Assembly (NCBI RefSeq): GCF_000705555.1
Contig: NZ_JMQN01000059.1
Span: 145,294 to 209,293 of the forward strand
DNA from: Marinobacterium lacunae
GTDB lineage: Bacteria; Pseudomonadota; Gammaproteobacteria; Pseudomonadales; Balneatricaceae
Length of the DNA: 64,000 bases
Direction: 5' to 3'
The translations under genes and the position numbers were made by a program. The notes beneath the pieces are model-generated. The model did no database searches. It saw nothing but the letters and a program-made list of their open reading frames with translations, and was not told the origin of the DNA. Each line of letters opens with the position of its first letter. The stretch's first letter is position 1. Positions 21,238 through 30,668 of this stretch are shown here, one piece after another.

Positions 21238-21989
21238 CGGAATAATCCTCGGTGATACACCTTGTCCCTGGTTACAGTATGGTAAGGGGGGCGCTCCATC
21301 TCGTAAGCCATACTCATGGCATCGAGCATGGTCCAGAGTACGTCCAGCTTGAACTGGAGAATCTCCAACATCCGCTCCTGTTTCTCGCGGGTGTCGTAGA
21401 AGTCCAGCGTGATCTCGAGGCCATGTTTAACATCGCGGCGCGCTTCGGTCAGCCGGTTACGGAAGTACTGGTAGCCCTCTTCCTTAATCCACGGGTAGTG
21501 ATCCGGCCAAGCATCCAGACGCGACTGGTGGATAGTCGGCGCGAACATTTCGGTGAGCGACGAACTGGCCGCCTCTTCCCAACCGGCGCGCCGGGCGAAG
21601 TTCACATAGGCGTCTACCGCGAAGCGCACGCCCGGCAGCACATGCTCCTGCGACAGAATCTCTTCGCGTGTCAGCCCTACGGCCTCACCGAGGCGCAGCC
21701 AGGCCTCGATACCACCTTCGGCATCGTCATATCCGTCGTGGTCGAGAATACGCTGAACCCACTTGCGCCTTACTTCACGGTCAGGGCAGTTGGCCAGAAT
21801 CGCGGCATCCTTGAGCGGGATATTGATCTGGTAGTAAAAGCGGTTGGCCACCCAGCCACGGATCTGTTCAGGCGTCGAGCGCCCGGCATACATATCGACA
21901 TGATAGGGGTGGTGAATATGGTAGAGATCGCCCTTGGCCCTTAAGGCCTGTTCAAACGCTTCGCGACTCATCGGTGCTTGTGTACTCAT
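21234..21989 (-). CDS. pqqC: Pyrroloquinoline-quinone synthase
   Basis: Cofactor-free oxidase that carries out the last ring closure and eight-electron oxidation to PQQ. The 251 residues show [40 protein letters not shown] and [19 protein letters not shown], all strongly conserved in PqqC and containing its active-site histidines and arginines. It lies 11 bases after pqqB and overlaps pqqD by four bases. A textbook pqq operon member. Confidence 0.97.
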   Translation of the reverse strand: MSTQAPMSREAFEQALRAKGDLYHIHHPYHVDMYAGRSTPEQIRGWVANRFYYQINIPLKDAAILANCPDREVRRKWVQRILDHDGYDDAEGGIEAWLRLGEAVGLTREEILSQEHVLPGVRFAVDAYVNFARRAGWEEAASSSLTEMFAPTIHQSRLDAWPDHYPWIKEEGYQYFRNRLTEARRDVKHGLEITLDFYDTREKQERMLEILQFKLDVLWTMLDAMSMAYEMERPPYHTVTRDKVYHRGLFR

Positions 21990-21999
21990 GCGGACACTC

Positions 22000-22920
22000 C
22001 TACAGCTCTATGCTCATACCGTCGTACGAGACCTCTATCCCGTGAGCAGCCAATTCAGCGCGTTCGGGCGAGTCCTCGATCAGGATCGGGTTAGTATTGT
22101 TGATATGAATCAGCACCTTGCGCGGCTTATCTAAAGTATCAAGAAAGGCGATCATGCCGCCCTCGCCCGATTGAGCCAGGTGACCCATATGGACGCCAAG
22201 CTTGTCGCCGACGCCGTTATGGGCCATCTCGTCATCACGCCACAGGGTGCCGTCCACCAACAGGCAATCAGCCTCAGCCATCATCGCCGGCAGGTGGGGT
22301 TCGATCCGGCCAAGGCCGGGAGCATAGAACAGGGATTTGCCGCTCTGGGTATCGCGGATCAACACACCGATGTTGTCGCCCGGATGGGGGTCGTTACGGT
22401 GTGGTGAATAAGGGGGAGCACTGGAGATCAGCGGTACGGCAATAAACTCAAGACCCGGCGCACACTCGATGGTGAATCGGTTTACCGCATCCTCCACTGG
22501 AATGCGTTTTCGATTCAGACCGCCATTCCAGTGTTCCAGCATGTTAAATACCGGGAAGCCGCTCGTCAGGTCCTGGTGAACCATGTCGGTACACCAAACA
22601 TCGAGCGGACAGCCTTCGCGCAGCATCAGCAAGCCGGTGGTGTGGTCGATCTGGCTGTCCATCAGCACGATGGCACCAATGCCGGTGTCGCGTTTGGCAC
22701 GTGCCGGTTGCATCGGTGAGAAATCGGCCAGTTGAGCACGGATATCGGGGGATGCGTTGAACAGCACCCAGTCGATACCGTTGCTGGAAACGGCGATGGA
22801 GGATTGCGTGCGGGGCTTGGCGTTAAGGGTGCCGTTACGAACACCGGTGCAGTTATCGCAGTTGCAGTTCCACTGCGGAAAACCACCGCCGGCGGCCGAA
22901 CCCAGGATCTGTATTTTCAT
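22000..22920 (-). CDS. pqqB: PQQ biosynthesis hydroxylase PqqB
   Basis: Metallo-beta-lactamase-fold protein of PQQ synthesis, reported to hydroxylate the tyrosine part of the precursor. The 306 residues begin [19 protein letters not shown], and CNCDNC gives the PqqB-specific cysteine group. [16 protein letters not shown] carries metal-site residues, and [12 protein letters not shown] and [11 protein letters not shown] complete the family marks. It follows pqqA by about 100 bases and leads the overlapping run pqqC, D, E, H. Confidence 0.96.
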   Translation of the reverse strand: MKIQILGSAAGGGFPQWNCNCDNCTGVRNGTLNAKPRTQSSIAVSSNGIDWVLFNASPDIRAQLADFSPMQPARAKRDTGIGAIVLMDSQIDHTTGLLMLREGCPLDVWCTDMVHQDLTSGFPVFNMLEHWNGGLNRKRIPVEDAVNRFTIECAPGLEFIAVPLISSAPPYSPHRNDPHPGDNIGVLIRDTQSGKSLFYAPGLGRIEPHLPAMMAEADCLLVDGTLWRDDEMAHNGVGDKLGVHMGHLAQSGEGGMIAFLDTLDKPRKVLIHINNTNPILIEDSPERAELAAHGIEVSYDGMSIEL

Positions 22921-23021
22921 TGTTATTGTATTTGGCCCAGAGTGGATGGAGAGGAACGTTCTATCCGGGCTGAGAGGAAGGCTACCGACAAATCGTCGGC
23001 AGCTTCACTCGGAGCGCGCGA

Positions 23022-23093
23022 TTAACGGTTAGCGAAGTACATGGTGACTTCGAAGCCGATACGCAGATCAGTGAAAGCGGGCTTGGTCCACAT
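23022..23093 (-). CDS. pqqA: PQQ precursor peptide PqqA
   Basis: A 23-residue peptide, [13 protein letters not shown] followed by [10 protein letters not shown], too short for ordinary gene finding. Glu15 and Tyr19 in the E-V-T-M-Y motif are the two residues joined by PqqE to form PQQ. The ATG at 23093 is preceded by GAGGTAATACCT, giving a good ribosome-binding site. It is the first gene of the pqqABCDE-pqqH operon. A promoter-associated TACTTTGG motif lies 70 bases upstream. Confidence 0.97.
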   Translation of the reverse strand: MWTKPAFTDLRIGFEVTMYFANR

Positions 23094-23161
23094 AGGTATT
23101 ACCTCGTTTGTTATTGTTGAACACACCTTGATCTTAGGAGCCGCCCATCCTAATCAATATG

Positions 23162-23176
23162 GTACTTTGGAACTAA
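23162..23176. promoter_or_regulatory. TACTTKNGTAC-type site upstream of pqqA (variant)
   Basis: GGTACTTTGGAACTA resembles the repeated motif TACTTKNGTAC with one mismatch in the right half. It lies 70 bases upstream of the pqqA start. It is proposed as a binding site of the AgmR-type regulator by comparison with the sites at 25029, 33079, 34815, 45364 and 53324. Confidence 0.5.
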
Positions 23177-23246
23177 ATGCGCCCCGAAATGGTAGCAATG
23201 CGCTGGCCTCGCCCAAAACGAACAGAGACAACATGCGACGGGATAG

Positions 23247-23274
23247 AAAAAAAATCGGCTCCCGAAGGAGCCGA
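23247..23274 (-). terminator. Rho-independent terminator of exaC
   Basis: On the minus strand TCGGCTCC, the tetraloop TTCG and GGAGCCGA form a perfect eight-base stem followed by eight T residues, about 105 bases past the aldehyde dehydrogenase stop. A second stem, GGGGGC-TTCG-GCCCCC, lies between them at 23325-23340 without a T run. Confidence 0.9.
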
Positions 23275-23379
23275 AGAGTGCGCTTAGTGACGGCAGCCTC
23301 GTGGGGGACAAGGCCTGGAATAGTGGGGGCCGAAGCCCCCGGAGCTATCCCTGTTCAAGCACAACGGACAGAGATACGT

Positions 23380-24900
23380 TTAGAAGAAGCCCAGCGGATC
23401 GGTGCTGTAGCTGACCAGCAGGTTCTTCGTCTGCTGGTAGTGATCCAGCATCATCTTGTGGGTTTCACGGCCAACACCTGACTTCTTATAGCCGCCAAAC
23501 GCTGCATGAGCCGGATACGCATGGTAGCAGTTGGTCCAGACACGGCCTGCCTGAATGCCGCGACCCATGCGGTACGAGCGGTTCATGTCACGAGACCACA
23601 CACCTGCACCCAGACCAAACTCGGTGTCGTTGGCAATTGCCAGTGCTTCAGCTTCATCTTTGAAGGTGGTAACAGCGACTACCGGCCCGAAGATCTCCTC
23701 CTGGAACACGCGCATGCTGTTGTTACCCTTGAGCAGGGTCGGCTGGATGTAGAAGCCAGAGTTAAGCTTATCGCCCAACTGCTCGGCTGCACCGCCGATC
23801 AGGCACTCAGCACCCTCTTCGCGACCGATATCCAGGTAACCCAGAATCTTGTCATACTGTTCCTGAGATGCCTGAGCACCGACCATGGTTTCAGTATCCA
23901 GCGGGTTACCGCGCTTGATCTGCTTGATGCGCTCGATCACCATGGCGATGAACTTCTCGTAGATGCTCTCCTGAACCAGCAGACGGGACGGACAGGTGCA
24001 CACCTCACCCTGGTTGAAGAACGCCAGAACAGTACCTTCGACACACTTGCTCAGGAAGCTGTCTTCATGCTCCATCACATCTTCAAAGTAGATGTTCGGA
24101 GACTTGCCGCCGAGTTCGACGGTAGACGGAATGATATTCTCAGCGGCACACTTGAGGATGTGCGAACCAACCGGAGTAGAACCTGTGAATGCGATCTTGG
24201 CGATACGCTTGCTGGTCGCCAGCGCCTGCCCTGCTTCAGCACCGTAGCCGTTTACGACGTTCAGCACGCCGGCCGGCAGCAGGTCGCCGATAACTTCCAT
24301 CAGAACCAGAATCGAAGCCGGAGTCTGTTCAGCAGGCTTCAGCACGATACAGTTACCGGCAGCCAGTGCAGGTGCGATTTTCCATGCGGCCATCAGCAGC
24401 GGGAAGTTCCAGGGGATAATCTGACCGACAACACCCAGCGGCTCGTGGAAGTGGTAAGCAACGGTGTTTTCGTCGATTTCACCGATTGTACCTTCCTGAG
24501 CGCGGACACAGCCGGCGAAGTAACGGAAGTGATCGGCAGAAAGCGGAACGTCAGCCGCCAGAGTCTCACGAACGGCCTTACCGTTGTCCCAAGTTTCGGC
24601 TACTGCCAGTCTTTCAAGATTGGCTTCGATGCGATCAGCAATCTTCAGCAGGATGTTGGAGCGTTCTGTGACGGAAGTACGGCCCCATGCGTCTTTTGCC
24701 TTGTGAGCGGCGTCAAGCGCCAACTCGATATCTTCTGCGGTAGAACGGGGGATTTCGCAGATAGCTTCGCCAGTACACGGAGTGATATTCGTAAAGTACT
24801 GACCCTTAACCGGCGCTACCCATTCACCACCGATGTAGTTGCCGTAGCGCTGCTGGAAAGTTACAACAGAACCTTCTGTACCGGGCTGTGCGTAGATCAT
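23380..24900 (-). CDS. exaC: NAD-dependent aldehyde dehydrogenase, ExaC/PedI-type
   Basis: Cytoplasmic aldehyde dehydrogenase, 506 residues from the ATG at 24900 ([10 protein letters not shown]). The long upstream extension of the frame lacks homology and was rejected. [11 protein letters not shown] holds the general-base Glu and [13 protein letters not shown] the catalytic Cys. [17 protein letters not shown] and the C-terminal [18 protein letters not shown] are typical of the ExaC/acetaldehyde group. In P. aeruginosa exaC sits between exaA and pqqA, and here it is the gene just before pqqA. It would oxidise the aldehydes made by the quinoprotein dehydrogenase. Confidence 0.93.
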   Translation of the reverse strand: MIYAQPGTEGSVVTFQQRYGNYIGGEWVAPVKGQYFTNITPCTGEAICEIPRSTAEDIELALDAAHKAKDAWGRTSVTERSNILLKIADRIEANLERLAVAETWDNGKAVRETLAADVPLSADHFRYFAGCVRAQEGTIGEIDENTVAYHFHEPLGVVGQIIPWNFPLLMAAWKIAPALAAGNCIVLKPAEQTPASILVLMEVIGDLLPAGVLNVVNGYGAEAGQALATSKRIAKIAFTGSTPVGSHILKCAAENIIPSTVELGGKSPNIYFEDVMEHEDSFLSKCVEGTVLAFFNQGEVCTCPSRLLVQESIYEKFIAMVIERIKQIKRGNPLDTETMVGAQASQEQYDKILGYLDIGREEGAECLIGGAAEQLGDKLNSGFYIQPTLLKGNNSMRVFQEEIFGPVVAVTTFKDEAEALAIANDTEFGLGAGVWSRDMNRSYRMGRGIQAGRVWTNCYHAYPAHAAFGGYKKSGVGRETHKMMLDHYQQTKNLLVSYSTDPLGFF

Positions 24901-25028
24901 TGTCGTAAGCCTCTTTGTTTTTATGTCCAGAGACTGCGCCTTGCAGGCGAAGCCATTTGTTATTCGACTCTCGCATCTTAGTAAGCACACCCCCTTTCCC
25001 GGTATGGTCCCTTGGCAGCGAAAAACCG

Positions 25029-25042
25029 ATACTTTCGTACTG
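25029..25042. promoter_or_regulatory. TACTTKNGTAC site upstream of exaC
   Basis: ATACTTTCGTACTG is an exact match to the repeated motif TACTTKNGTAC, 130 bases upstream of the exaC start and about 100 bases upstream of luxS on the other strand. The exaC assignment is preferred because the other copies lie upstream of alcohol-oxidation genes. Confidence 0.6.
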
Positions 25043-25141
25043 ATCGCAATGGCTCGCCCGCCGCAATATCCGAGAAATACCGTCGGAGAAGCGATATACT
25101 GGCGTATTGATACCATTCACCCGAGTCTGAAAGGATGATCT

Positions 25142-25654
25142 ATGCCACTTCTGGACAGCTTTAGAGTCGACCATACACGCATGCATGCACCGGCAGTGCG
25201 TATTGCCAAGACCATGAACACCCCGAAAGGTGATGCCATTACGGTGTTCGACCTGCGTTTCTGCCTGCCGAATCAGGAGATTCTGTCCGAGAAAGGGATC
25301 CACACGCTTGAGCATCTGTTCGCAGGCTTCATGCGTGACCACCTCAACGGTGACGCGGTAGAGATTATCGACATTTCACCGATGGGCTGCAGAACCGGCT
25401 TTTACATGAGCCTGATCGGCACCCCGAGCGAACAGGATGTCGTCGACGCCTGGCGCGCCGCGATGGAAGACGTATTGAACGTGGCTGCTGAGGGCGACAT
25501 CCCAGAACTGAACAAATACCAGTGCGGCACTTACAGCATGCACTCACTGGACGAAGCGAAGCAGATCGCACGCAACATCCTTAATCGCGGCATTGAGGTG
25601 AACAGCAACACTGAGCTGAACCTGAGCGAAGAGTTCTTACGCGAGCACAGCTAA
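25142..25654 (+). CDS. luxS: S-ribosylhomocysteine lyase
   Basis: Metal enzyme of the activated methyl cycle that cleaves S-ribosylhomocysteine to homocysteine and DPD, the precursor of autoinducer-2. The 170 residues have HTLEH (metal ligands His54 and His58, catalytic Glu57), Cys83 in [10 protein letters not shown] and the third metal ligand Cys128 in [10 protein letters not shown], the same positions as in characterised LuxS. It is monocistronic between exaC and phhB, ending in a strong terminator. Whether it serves signalling or only methyl recycling cannot be told from sequence. Confidence 0.97.
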   Translation: MPLLDSFRVDHTRMHAPAVRIAKTMNTPKGDAITVFDLRFCLPNQEILSEKGIHTLEHLFAGFMRDHLNGDAVEIIDISPMGCRTGFYMSLIGTPSEQDVVDAWRAAMEDVLNVAAEGDIPELNKYQCGTYSMHSLDEAKQIARNILNRGIEVNSNTELNLSEEFLREHS

Positions 25655-25676
25655 ATCCTGCTAACCTGCCCAATAT

Positions 25677-25704
25677 AAAACGCCCGCAACTGCGGGCGTT
25701 TTGT
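25677..25704. terminator. Bidirectional terminator between luxS and phhB
   Basis: CGCCCGC, loop AACT and GCGGGCG, with A residues before and T residues after, lies between two genes that face each other and so can end both transcripts. Confidence 0.88.
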
Positions 25705-25724
25705 TTTCCAGCACCGTGAAGCCG

Positions 25725-26048
25725 TCAGAGCTGATCAATTTTGGCTGCCAAGATGAAATCGTTTTCATGCAGTCCGCCTATCTTGTGCGTCCACAGCTCG
25801 ATCTCTGCATGCCCCCACCCGAAACGTATCTCGGGATGGTGGTCTTCCGCTTCGGCCAGCTCACCCACTCGGTTTACGAACGACAGCGCATCGGCAAAAT
25901 TACGAAAGGTAAATTCGCGCCGGATACGTTTACCGCCCTCTGCCAGCGTCCACAGCGGAACCTGCAGCGCAAGCTCGCCTGCCTCAGCGGGGTCAAGTGC
26001 TGGCATACCGCCCCTGCACGGAATGCAGCTTTTCTCTGTTAGTGCCAT
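25725..26048 (-). CDS. phhB: Pterin-4a-carbinolamine dehydratase
   Basis: Recycles the 4a-hydroxy pterin made by phenylalanine hydroxylase and may act in other pterin routes. The 107 residues start at ATG 26048 (MALTEKSCIPC), the family start, rather than 14 codons upstream. The active-site EAEDHHPEI is intact, as are CRGG and the C-terminal WTHKIGGLHENDF. No phenylalanine hydroxylase gene is adjacent, so its partner is not visible here. Length is normal. Confidence 0.93.
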   Translation of the reverse strand: MALTEKSCIPCRGGMPALDPAEAGELALQVPLWTLAEGGKRIRREFTFRNFADALSFVNRVGELAEAEDHHPEIRFGWGHAEIELWTHKIGGLHENDFILAAKIDQL

Positions 26049-26129
26049 CACGCCTCCCGCTCTTCTAACGTTGGGTATGACATTACCCATGACCTAAAGT
26101 GTAGCGCGAATAGACGTCAGTCCCCTGCT

Positions 26130-26855
26130 TTACTCGATAGCCTCCAAATTGGACTCATCGGAAATAAACCGTTTACGCGCCTGAGCCGATACCCCCAGTA
26201 TCTTCGCAAACCAGGGTGGAGGCGCCTCGAACACTCGCTGAAACTCCGCCAATTTAATGAGTGCGTCGACCGACTCTGGCACCTTGATCGGATAGATATC
26301 GGCGCGAATCACCTTGGCAGCAGCAGGCCCGCCCATGGTCTGCACAAACAGCACTTTGCAATCCTTGATAAGGTCCACGCGGAACTGATTCTTATCCGGT
26401 GCGCTATCGGCCTCAATGGTAGAGCGGATGTCCACCAAGCGAATCTCACTCGCCGATACCTGATAGACAAGGAATCTCAGGCAAGATCCAAAATGGCCAT
26501 TGAGAAGTGCCCCTCCATTTGAGGCGACCGCAATGCGAACCGAATGCGGCATATCCCCCTCGCGATATCGATCGATAGAGGGCAATCCATCATCGGACTC
26601 TTCGCCCCAGAGGTAACGTACCGCCAGTTTGATATTCTCAAGCCCGATCCCGATATCCTCACCGTCCTCTTCACCGTCAAGACTTCCGATCCCTGTTTTC
26701 AGGTTGGTCACGGTGACCGACTTCAGTTTTTCATCATCCAGCGGCGCCCCAAGCCGGTCATGCAATATCGACAGAAGCTCCCCGACTTCAACTCCGGGCA
26801 GCGTTCGGGTCGCCAGTGCGATCCGCAATGCCAATTCTCGATCAAGCGGTTCCAT
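26130..26855 (-). CDS. NafY/NifX-like FeMo-cofactor-binding protein
   Basis: A 241-residue protein in two parts. Residues 1-100 resemble the N-terminal helical domain of NafY-type proteins. Residues 105-225 form a NifX/NifB C-terminal-like domain that binds nitrogenase cofactor, seen in NGHFGSCLRFLVYQVS, DCKVLFVQTMGGPAAAKVIRADIYPIK and the following helix. The family acts as a carrier or chaperone for FeMo-co or its precursor NifB-co. No other nif gene is in the window, so nitrogen fixation is suggested but not shown. It probably forms an operon with the rhodanese gene just upstream. Confidence 0.82.
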   Translation of the reverse strand: MEPLDRELALRIALATRTLPGVEVGELLSILHDRLGAPLDDEKLKSVTVTNLKTGIGSLDGEEDGEDIGIGLENIKLAVRYLWGEESDDGLPSIDRYREGDMPHSVRIAVASNGGALLNGHFGSCLRFLVYQVSASEIRLVDIRSTIEADSAPDKNQFRVDLIKDCKVLFVQTMGGPAAAKVIRADIYPIKVPESVDALIKLAEFQRVFEAPPPWFAKILGVSAQARKRFISDESNLEAIE

Positions 26856-26864
26856 AATGGCCTC

Positions 26865-27164
26865 CTACGCTATCCAGGCGTTGAATCCGCCTGCCAGGCT
26901 GTACACCTCTGAGAATCCAAAATCGGCGAACATCTCGGCAACATGTTCGCTGGCATGGCCGTGATAGCAATAGATGACAATCTCGCGGTGTTTATCGCCA
27001 CGCATCAGAAGTGATTCTCTCAGACCGTCATGCAGGTGCAGCGCATTCTCGATATGTCCGCTGCGGTAGTCGCGCAGATCTCGACAATCAAGCAGCAGCG
27101 CATTGGACCGCCCCAGCAATTCCGGAAGCTCCTGTGCACTGATCGTTTTGAATTTCTCCATCAT
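26865..27164 (-). CDS. Rhodanese-like sulfurtransferase, GlpE-type
   Basis: Single-domain rhodanese of about 100 residues. The active-site loop is IYCYHGHAS, whose cysteine carries the persulfide, preceded by LLDCRDLRDYRSGHIENA. The C terminus YSLAGGFNAW is a family signature. The ATG at 27164 is chosen because GGAGGG lies just upstream; an adjacent ATG one codon later is possible. It is nine bases from the NafY-like gene, so the pair is likely co-transcribed. A sulfur-delivery role for metal clusters would fit but is inferred. Confidence 0.87.
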   Translation of the reverse strand: MMEKFKTISAQELPELLGRSNALLLDCRDLRDYRSGHIENALHLHDGLRESLLMRGDKHREIVIYCYHGHASEHVAEMFADFGFSEVYSLAGGFNAWIA

Positions 27165-27451
27165 ACCGCCCTCCTGCAATTGACATGGCAGGCCTTGTCG
27201 CTCAGTTTCGCTTGCGCAACATACCCGTCATAGGAGAGCAGCAAAAGGCTTACCAAAAAACCACTTTTGGCCTTTTTTCTTATATTCCAGAGAGATAGCT
27301 ATGATAAAAGGCGTAATGCGTTAACCCATAAAAACATGTGAACATCGATTGCTGTCGCAAACGCGACAAAGGTACATGCCGCTCGTTTGAGTGCTCAACA
27401 TCATTCAGCGGTATCCGGTATGATTCCGGCGGGGCATGTAAAGGAATTGAA

Positions 27452-27769
27452 ATGGTCGAACTGAAAGATCTGATCTGGCTGGTCATAACAGGCACGCTTT
27501 GCCTGCTTTGGTGGAGGGGGCAGAAAGTGCGCGAGATCGCGCTGCGTCATGCCCGAAACGGCTGCGCCGACATGGACCTGCAGTTGCTTGACGAAAGTGT
27601 CGCGCTCCGAGCCATCTGGCTTAAGCGCGATGACGATGGCCAAATCCACCTATGGCGACGGTATCACTTCGAATTTGCATCGACCGGTGACGAGCGCTAT
27701 GTGGGCGAGGTGGTCACCCTTGGCTATAAAGTGACCGGCTTTACCATTGCCCCCCACAGGATCGAATAA
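27452..27769 (+). CDS. DUF3301 family membrane-anchored protein
   Basis: A 105-residue protein starting MVELKDLIW. One membrane segment lies at about 5-22 (DLIWLVITGTLCLLWW), and a soluble part contains CADMDLQLLDESVALRAIWLKR, RRYHFEFASTGDERYVG and VTLGYKVTGF, the DUF3301 pattern. The family has no established function. The upstream extension of the frame was discarded because the family N terminus starts at this ATG. It lies alone, ahead of the lytic transglycosylase gene, on the same strand. Confidence 0.8.
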   Translation: MVELKDLIWLVITGTLCLLWWRGQKVREIALRHARNGCADMDLQLLDESVALRAIWLKRDDDGQIHLWRRYHFEFASTGDERYVGEVVTLGYKVTGFTIAPHRIE

Positions 27770-27838
27770 CCTGACACAGGGCAGAAAACAGCCTGGCGCA
27801 GTTACTCAATATGCTCTATCAATAGTATCCTCACATCC

Positions 27839-28570
27839 ATGAAGGCTAAACGATCACCTATCATCACAACACTGCTGTATTTGCCGCTGCTCTGCGGTGC
27901 CGTTGTTTCGTGGCCGGGTGTTGCCTGTGCCGATAATATCCGGCGCATCGTTCATCCTGACGGACGCATCGAATACACCAACGTCGCCCCGTCAAAGTCC
28001 AGCCAACGGGCATCAGGCAACCATTCGACTGAAACTGTTTACAAATACCGCCGCCCCGACGGCGTGCTGGCCTTTACCGACCAACGTCCCCTTCACATAC
28101 GGGATTTTGAAGTCCTTCGATTCGATTGTTACGCCTGTAGAGTTGGTTCAACCGTTGACTGGTATAAAACCCCGTTGAATCGCGAAGCGTTCAAGTCAGA
28201 TATTATCGCTGCCGCCACCGAGTACGGCGTTGACCCGGCGTTGGTGCGGGCGGTTATCCATGCAGAATCGGCGTTTAATCCTAAGGCCCGCTCGAATAAG
28301 GGTGCACTTGGCCTGATGCAACTCATGCCACCAACCGCCAAGGATCTTGATGTCGATAATGCGCTGGACCCGCACCAGAATATAAACGGGGGCGTGCGTT
28401 ACCTATCTGCCCTACTTGATCGCTACAAGGGTGACATCAAACTTGCCACAGCGGCCTATAACGCGGGGCCCGGTGCGGTTGCCAAGTTTGGAGGCATCCC
28501 ACCCTATTCGGAAACCAAAGCCTACGTCGAACGCGTGGGCATACTGCATGGCCGCTACGCCAAACCCTGA
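27839..28570 (+). CDS. Lytic transglycosylase (SLT domain, DUF4124 N terminus)
   Basis: A 243-residue exported murein hydrolase. A signal peptide ends near residue 31 (VACADN). A DUF4124-like segment with IRRIVHPDGRIEYTN and YKYRRPDGVLAFTD follows. The C-terminal SLT domain starts near 120, with catalytic Glu in AVIHAESAFNPKARS, then GALGLMQLMPPTAKDL and LATAAYNAGPGAV. These fit the MltC/Slt family 1 fold. It cuts peptidoglycan glycan strands, probably in the periplasm. No flagellar or secretion genes adjoin it. Confidence 0.9.
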   Translation: MKAKRSPIITTLLYLPLLCGAVVSWPGVACADNIRRIVHPDGRIEYTNVAPSKSSQRASGNHSTETVYKYRRPDGVLAFTDQRPLHIRDFEVLRFDCYACRVGSTVDWYKTPLNREAFKSDIIAAATEYGVDPALVRAVIHAESAFNPKARSNKGALGLMQLMPPTAKDLDVDNALDPHQNINGGVRYLSALLDRYKGDIKLATAAYNAGPGAVAKFGGIPPYSETKAYVERVGILHGRYAKP

Positions 28571-28742
28571 CAGGGCTCCGTTTAGAAGACAACGGCGCGG
28601 CGTGGTGGGCCTCTACCTGCAGGACAGCCACCTTCAAGTCGATGACGACTCAAGTCACGAAAACAATCACACGTTGATCTACGGTGCTGATTTAGTGTTG
28701 AGCAATTCAAACTGACTCAGTCTGTCGAGTCCTTTAAATACG

Positions 28743-28766
28743 AAAAAAGGGCCCGAAGGCCCTTTT
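28743..28766 (-). terminator. Rho-independent terminator of the quinoprotein dehydrogenase gene
   Basis: AAAAGGGCC, tetraloop and GGCCCTTTT form a strong stem with T residues on the minus strand, 15 bases past the stop of the gene at 28781. The A/T flanks would allow it to work on both strands. Confidence 0.88.
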
Positions 28767-28780
28767 AAAACACGCGTTAT

Positions 28781-30559
28781 TTACTTGCTTGCCATCTCGG
28801 CACTAGCCGGCAGTTTGAAGGTCCAGACGGAACCACCCTGGTTCAGGTGCTTGACGCGCTTGGCCACTTCACCACCCCAGAGCGGTACCGCACCACCCCA
28901 GCCGGATACGACGGAAACATACTGTTCGCCATCCATCTCCCAGGTGATCGGCGAGCCGACGATGCCGGAACCGGTGTTGAACTTGTACACCATCTCACCG
29001 CTCTTGGCGTCGAATGCCATCAGGTAGCCTTCAGGGTTACCGGTGAAGACCAGGTTACCGGCGGTTGCCAGAACACCACCCCAAAGCGGTGCGTAGTTCT
29101 CGTAACGCCATACCTCTTTACCACTCTTCGGATCGATGGCGCGCAGTACGCCGATGTACTCTTCGTTGGTCGGATGGATGGTGAAGCCAGCACCGAGGTA
29201 CGCTGCACCCTTCTTGTAGTTGACCGGCTCGTTCCAGATATCCATCGCCCACTCGTTAGAGGGCACGTAGAAGTAGCCGGTATCCTTGCTGTAGGCCATC
29301 GGCATCCAGTTCTTGCCACCGAGGAATGAAGGCTGTGCCACTACAGTGCTGCCCTTTTCGGCTGCTGCCGGGTTACCCGGGCGGTTCTCGTCAACGTAGA
29401 TCGGGCGACCGTTTTCGTCGAGACCCTTAGCCCAGCTAACCTTGTCGACAAACGGGAAGCCACGGATGAACTTGCCGTTCTCGCGGTTCAGGACATAGAA
29501 GAAGCCGTTACGGTCGGCAGTCGCCGCCGCTTTAACGGTCTTGCCACCGTCGGTGTAATCGAAGGAGATCAGCTCGTTAACACCGTCGAAGTCCCAACCG
29601 TCGTGCGGCGTGGTCTGGAAGTGCCACTTGATCTTGCCGGTATCCGGGTCAATCGCCAGACGTGAGGATGAGAACAGGTTATCGCCCGGGCGCATGTGGG
29701 AGTTCCACGGAGCCGGGTTACCTGTACCGATGAAGATGCTGTTGGTATCCGGATCGTAGTAGCCACCCAGCCAGGTTGCCGCACCACCGGTCTTCCACAG
29801 ATCGCCCGGCCAGGTCTGGCCCGGCTTGCCGCCGGAGATGCCGTTCTCGACTTTCTTGCCGTCTTTGTAGATGTAGCCCATGTGGCCCTCTACAGTCGGA
29901 CGGGTCCAAACCAGATCACCGGTTTTAGCGTCATACGCTTCAACTTTACCGACAACCCCGAATTCACCGCCAGATACACCGGTAATCACCTTGCCATTTA
30001 CGATCAACGGAGCGGCGGTCAGTGAATAGCCTTCCTGATAATCAGAGACGGTCTTTTTCCAGACGGTCTTGCCGGTGTCCTTGTTCAGGGCAACCAGTTT
30101 GGCATCGAGCGTACCGAAGATGACCAGATCGTCATACAGGGCAACACCACGGTTGATAACGTCACAGCACGGCATGATGCCATCCGGCAGACGTGCGTTG
30201 TATTCCCAGATTTCGTCCCCGGTTTTGACATCGATGGCGAAGACTCGGGAGTAAGAACCGGTGACATACATCACACCGTCCTTGACCAGAGGCTGAGACT
30301 CCTGGCCACGCTGTTTTTCACCGCCGAACGAGAACGACCATACCGGGCGCAGTTCCTGCACGTTTTTGGTGTTCAGTTTGGTCAAGGGGCTGTAGCGCTG
30401 GCCCTGAGGACCAAGACCGTTGGAGACAACATCTTCAGTCGTCATCTGGTCGTTCAAAATATCTTTGTCGGTTACACCGGCCTGTGCAACGGTGGCCGAG
30501 GACATCGCTGCAACGAGGGCAGTAACTGCAAAGCCTGTACTGAGCCCGAGTCGTTTCAT
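28781..30559 (-). CDS. pedH: PQQ-dependent alcohol dehydrogenase with lanthanide-type active site
   Basis: Periplasmic quinoprotein dehydrogenase, 592 residues, with a signal peptide cut near 27 (VAQAG). It has the eight-bladed propeller with tryptophan-docking repeats and the vicinal disulfide Cys131-Cys132 in MPCCDV. Metal ligands are E199, N281 and the catalytic D323 in WDFDGVNE. A second aspartate, D325, two residues later is the mark of lanthanide-dependent enzymes (XoxF, PedH); calcium enzymes have Ala or Ser there. By homology it oxidises primary alcohols and passes electrons to a c-type cytochrome. No calcium-type paralogue is in the window. pedH is used by resemblance; exaA is the broader name. 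Confidence 0.92.
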   Translation of the reverse strand: MKRLGLSTGFAVTALVAAMSSATVAQAGVTDKDILNDQMTTEDVVSNGLGPQGQRYSPLTKLNTKNVQELRPVWSFSFGGEKQRGQESQPLVKDGVMYVTGSYSRVFAIDVKTGDEIWEYNARLPDGIMPCCDVINRGVALYDDLVIFGTLDAKLVALNKDTGKTVWKKTVSDYQEGYSLTAAPLIVNGKVITGVSGGEFGVVGKVEAYDAKTGDLVWTRPTVEGHMGYIYKDGKKVENGISGGKPGQTWPGDLWKTGGAATWLGGYYDPDTNSIFIGTGNPAPWNSHMRPGDNLFSSSRLAIDPDTGKIKWHFQTTPHDGWDFDGVNELISFDYTDGGKTVKAAATADRNGFFYVLNRENGKFIRGFPFVDKVSWAKGLDENGRPIYVDENRPGNPAAAEKGSTVVAQPSFLGGKNWMPMAYSKDTGYFYVPSNEWAMDIWNEPVNYKKGAAYLGAGFTIHPTNEEYIGVLRAIDPKSGKEVWRYENYAPLWGGVLATAGNLVFTGNPEGYLMAFDAKSGEMVYKFNTGSGIVGSPITWEMDGEQYVSVVSGWGGAVPLWGGEVAKRVKHLNQGGSVWTFKLPASAEMASK

Positions 30560-30668
30560 TGTCGTCTCCTTTGCGGATCATTCTTATTGGTTTGGGAAAG
30601 TCCCTGACAACCGGGATATTTCGCCCGATGCTGTAGCTAATTCTTGTAGCGCCCCAGTTTTTCAACAA

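Noticed and set aside
23506..24981. A 491-codon frame on the plus strand opposite exaC
   Set aside because: It is antisense to a clear aldehyde dehydrogenase gene, has no recognisable domain and reflects codon bias of the real gene.
28781..30559. Assignment as a calcium-type ExaA
   Set aside because: The second aspartate of the DxD motif is present and matches the lanthanide class better.
30590..30610. GGGACTTTCCCAAACC upstream of the quinoprotein gene as a motif copy
   Set aside because: It lacks the GTAC half and lies too close to the start codon, so it was not counted.
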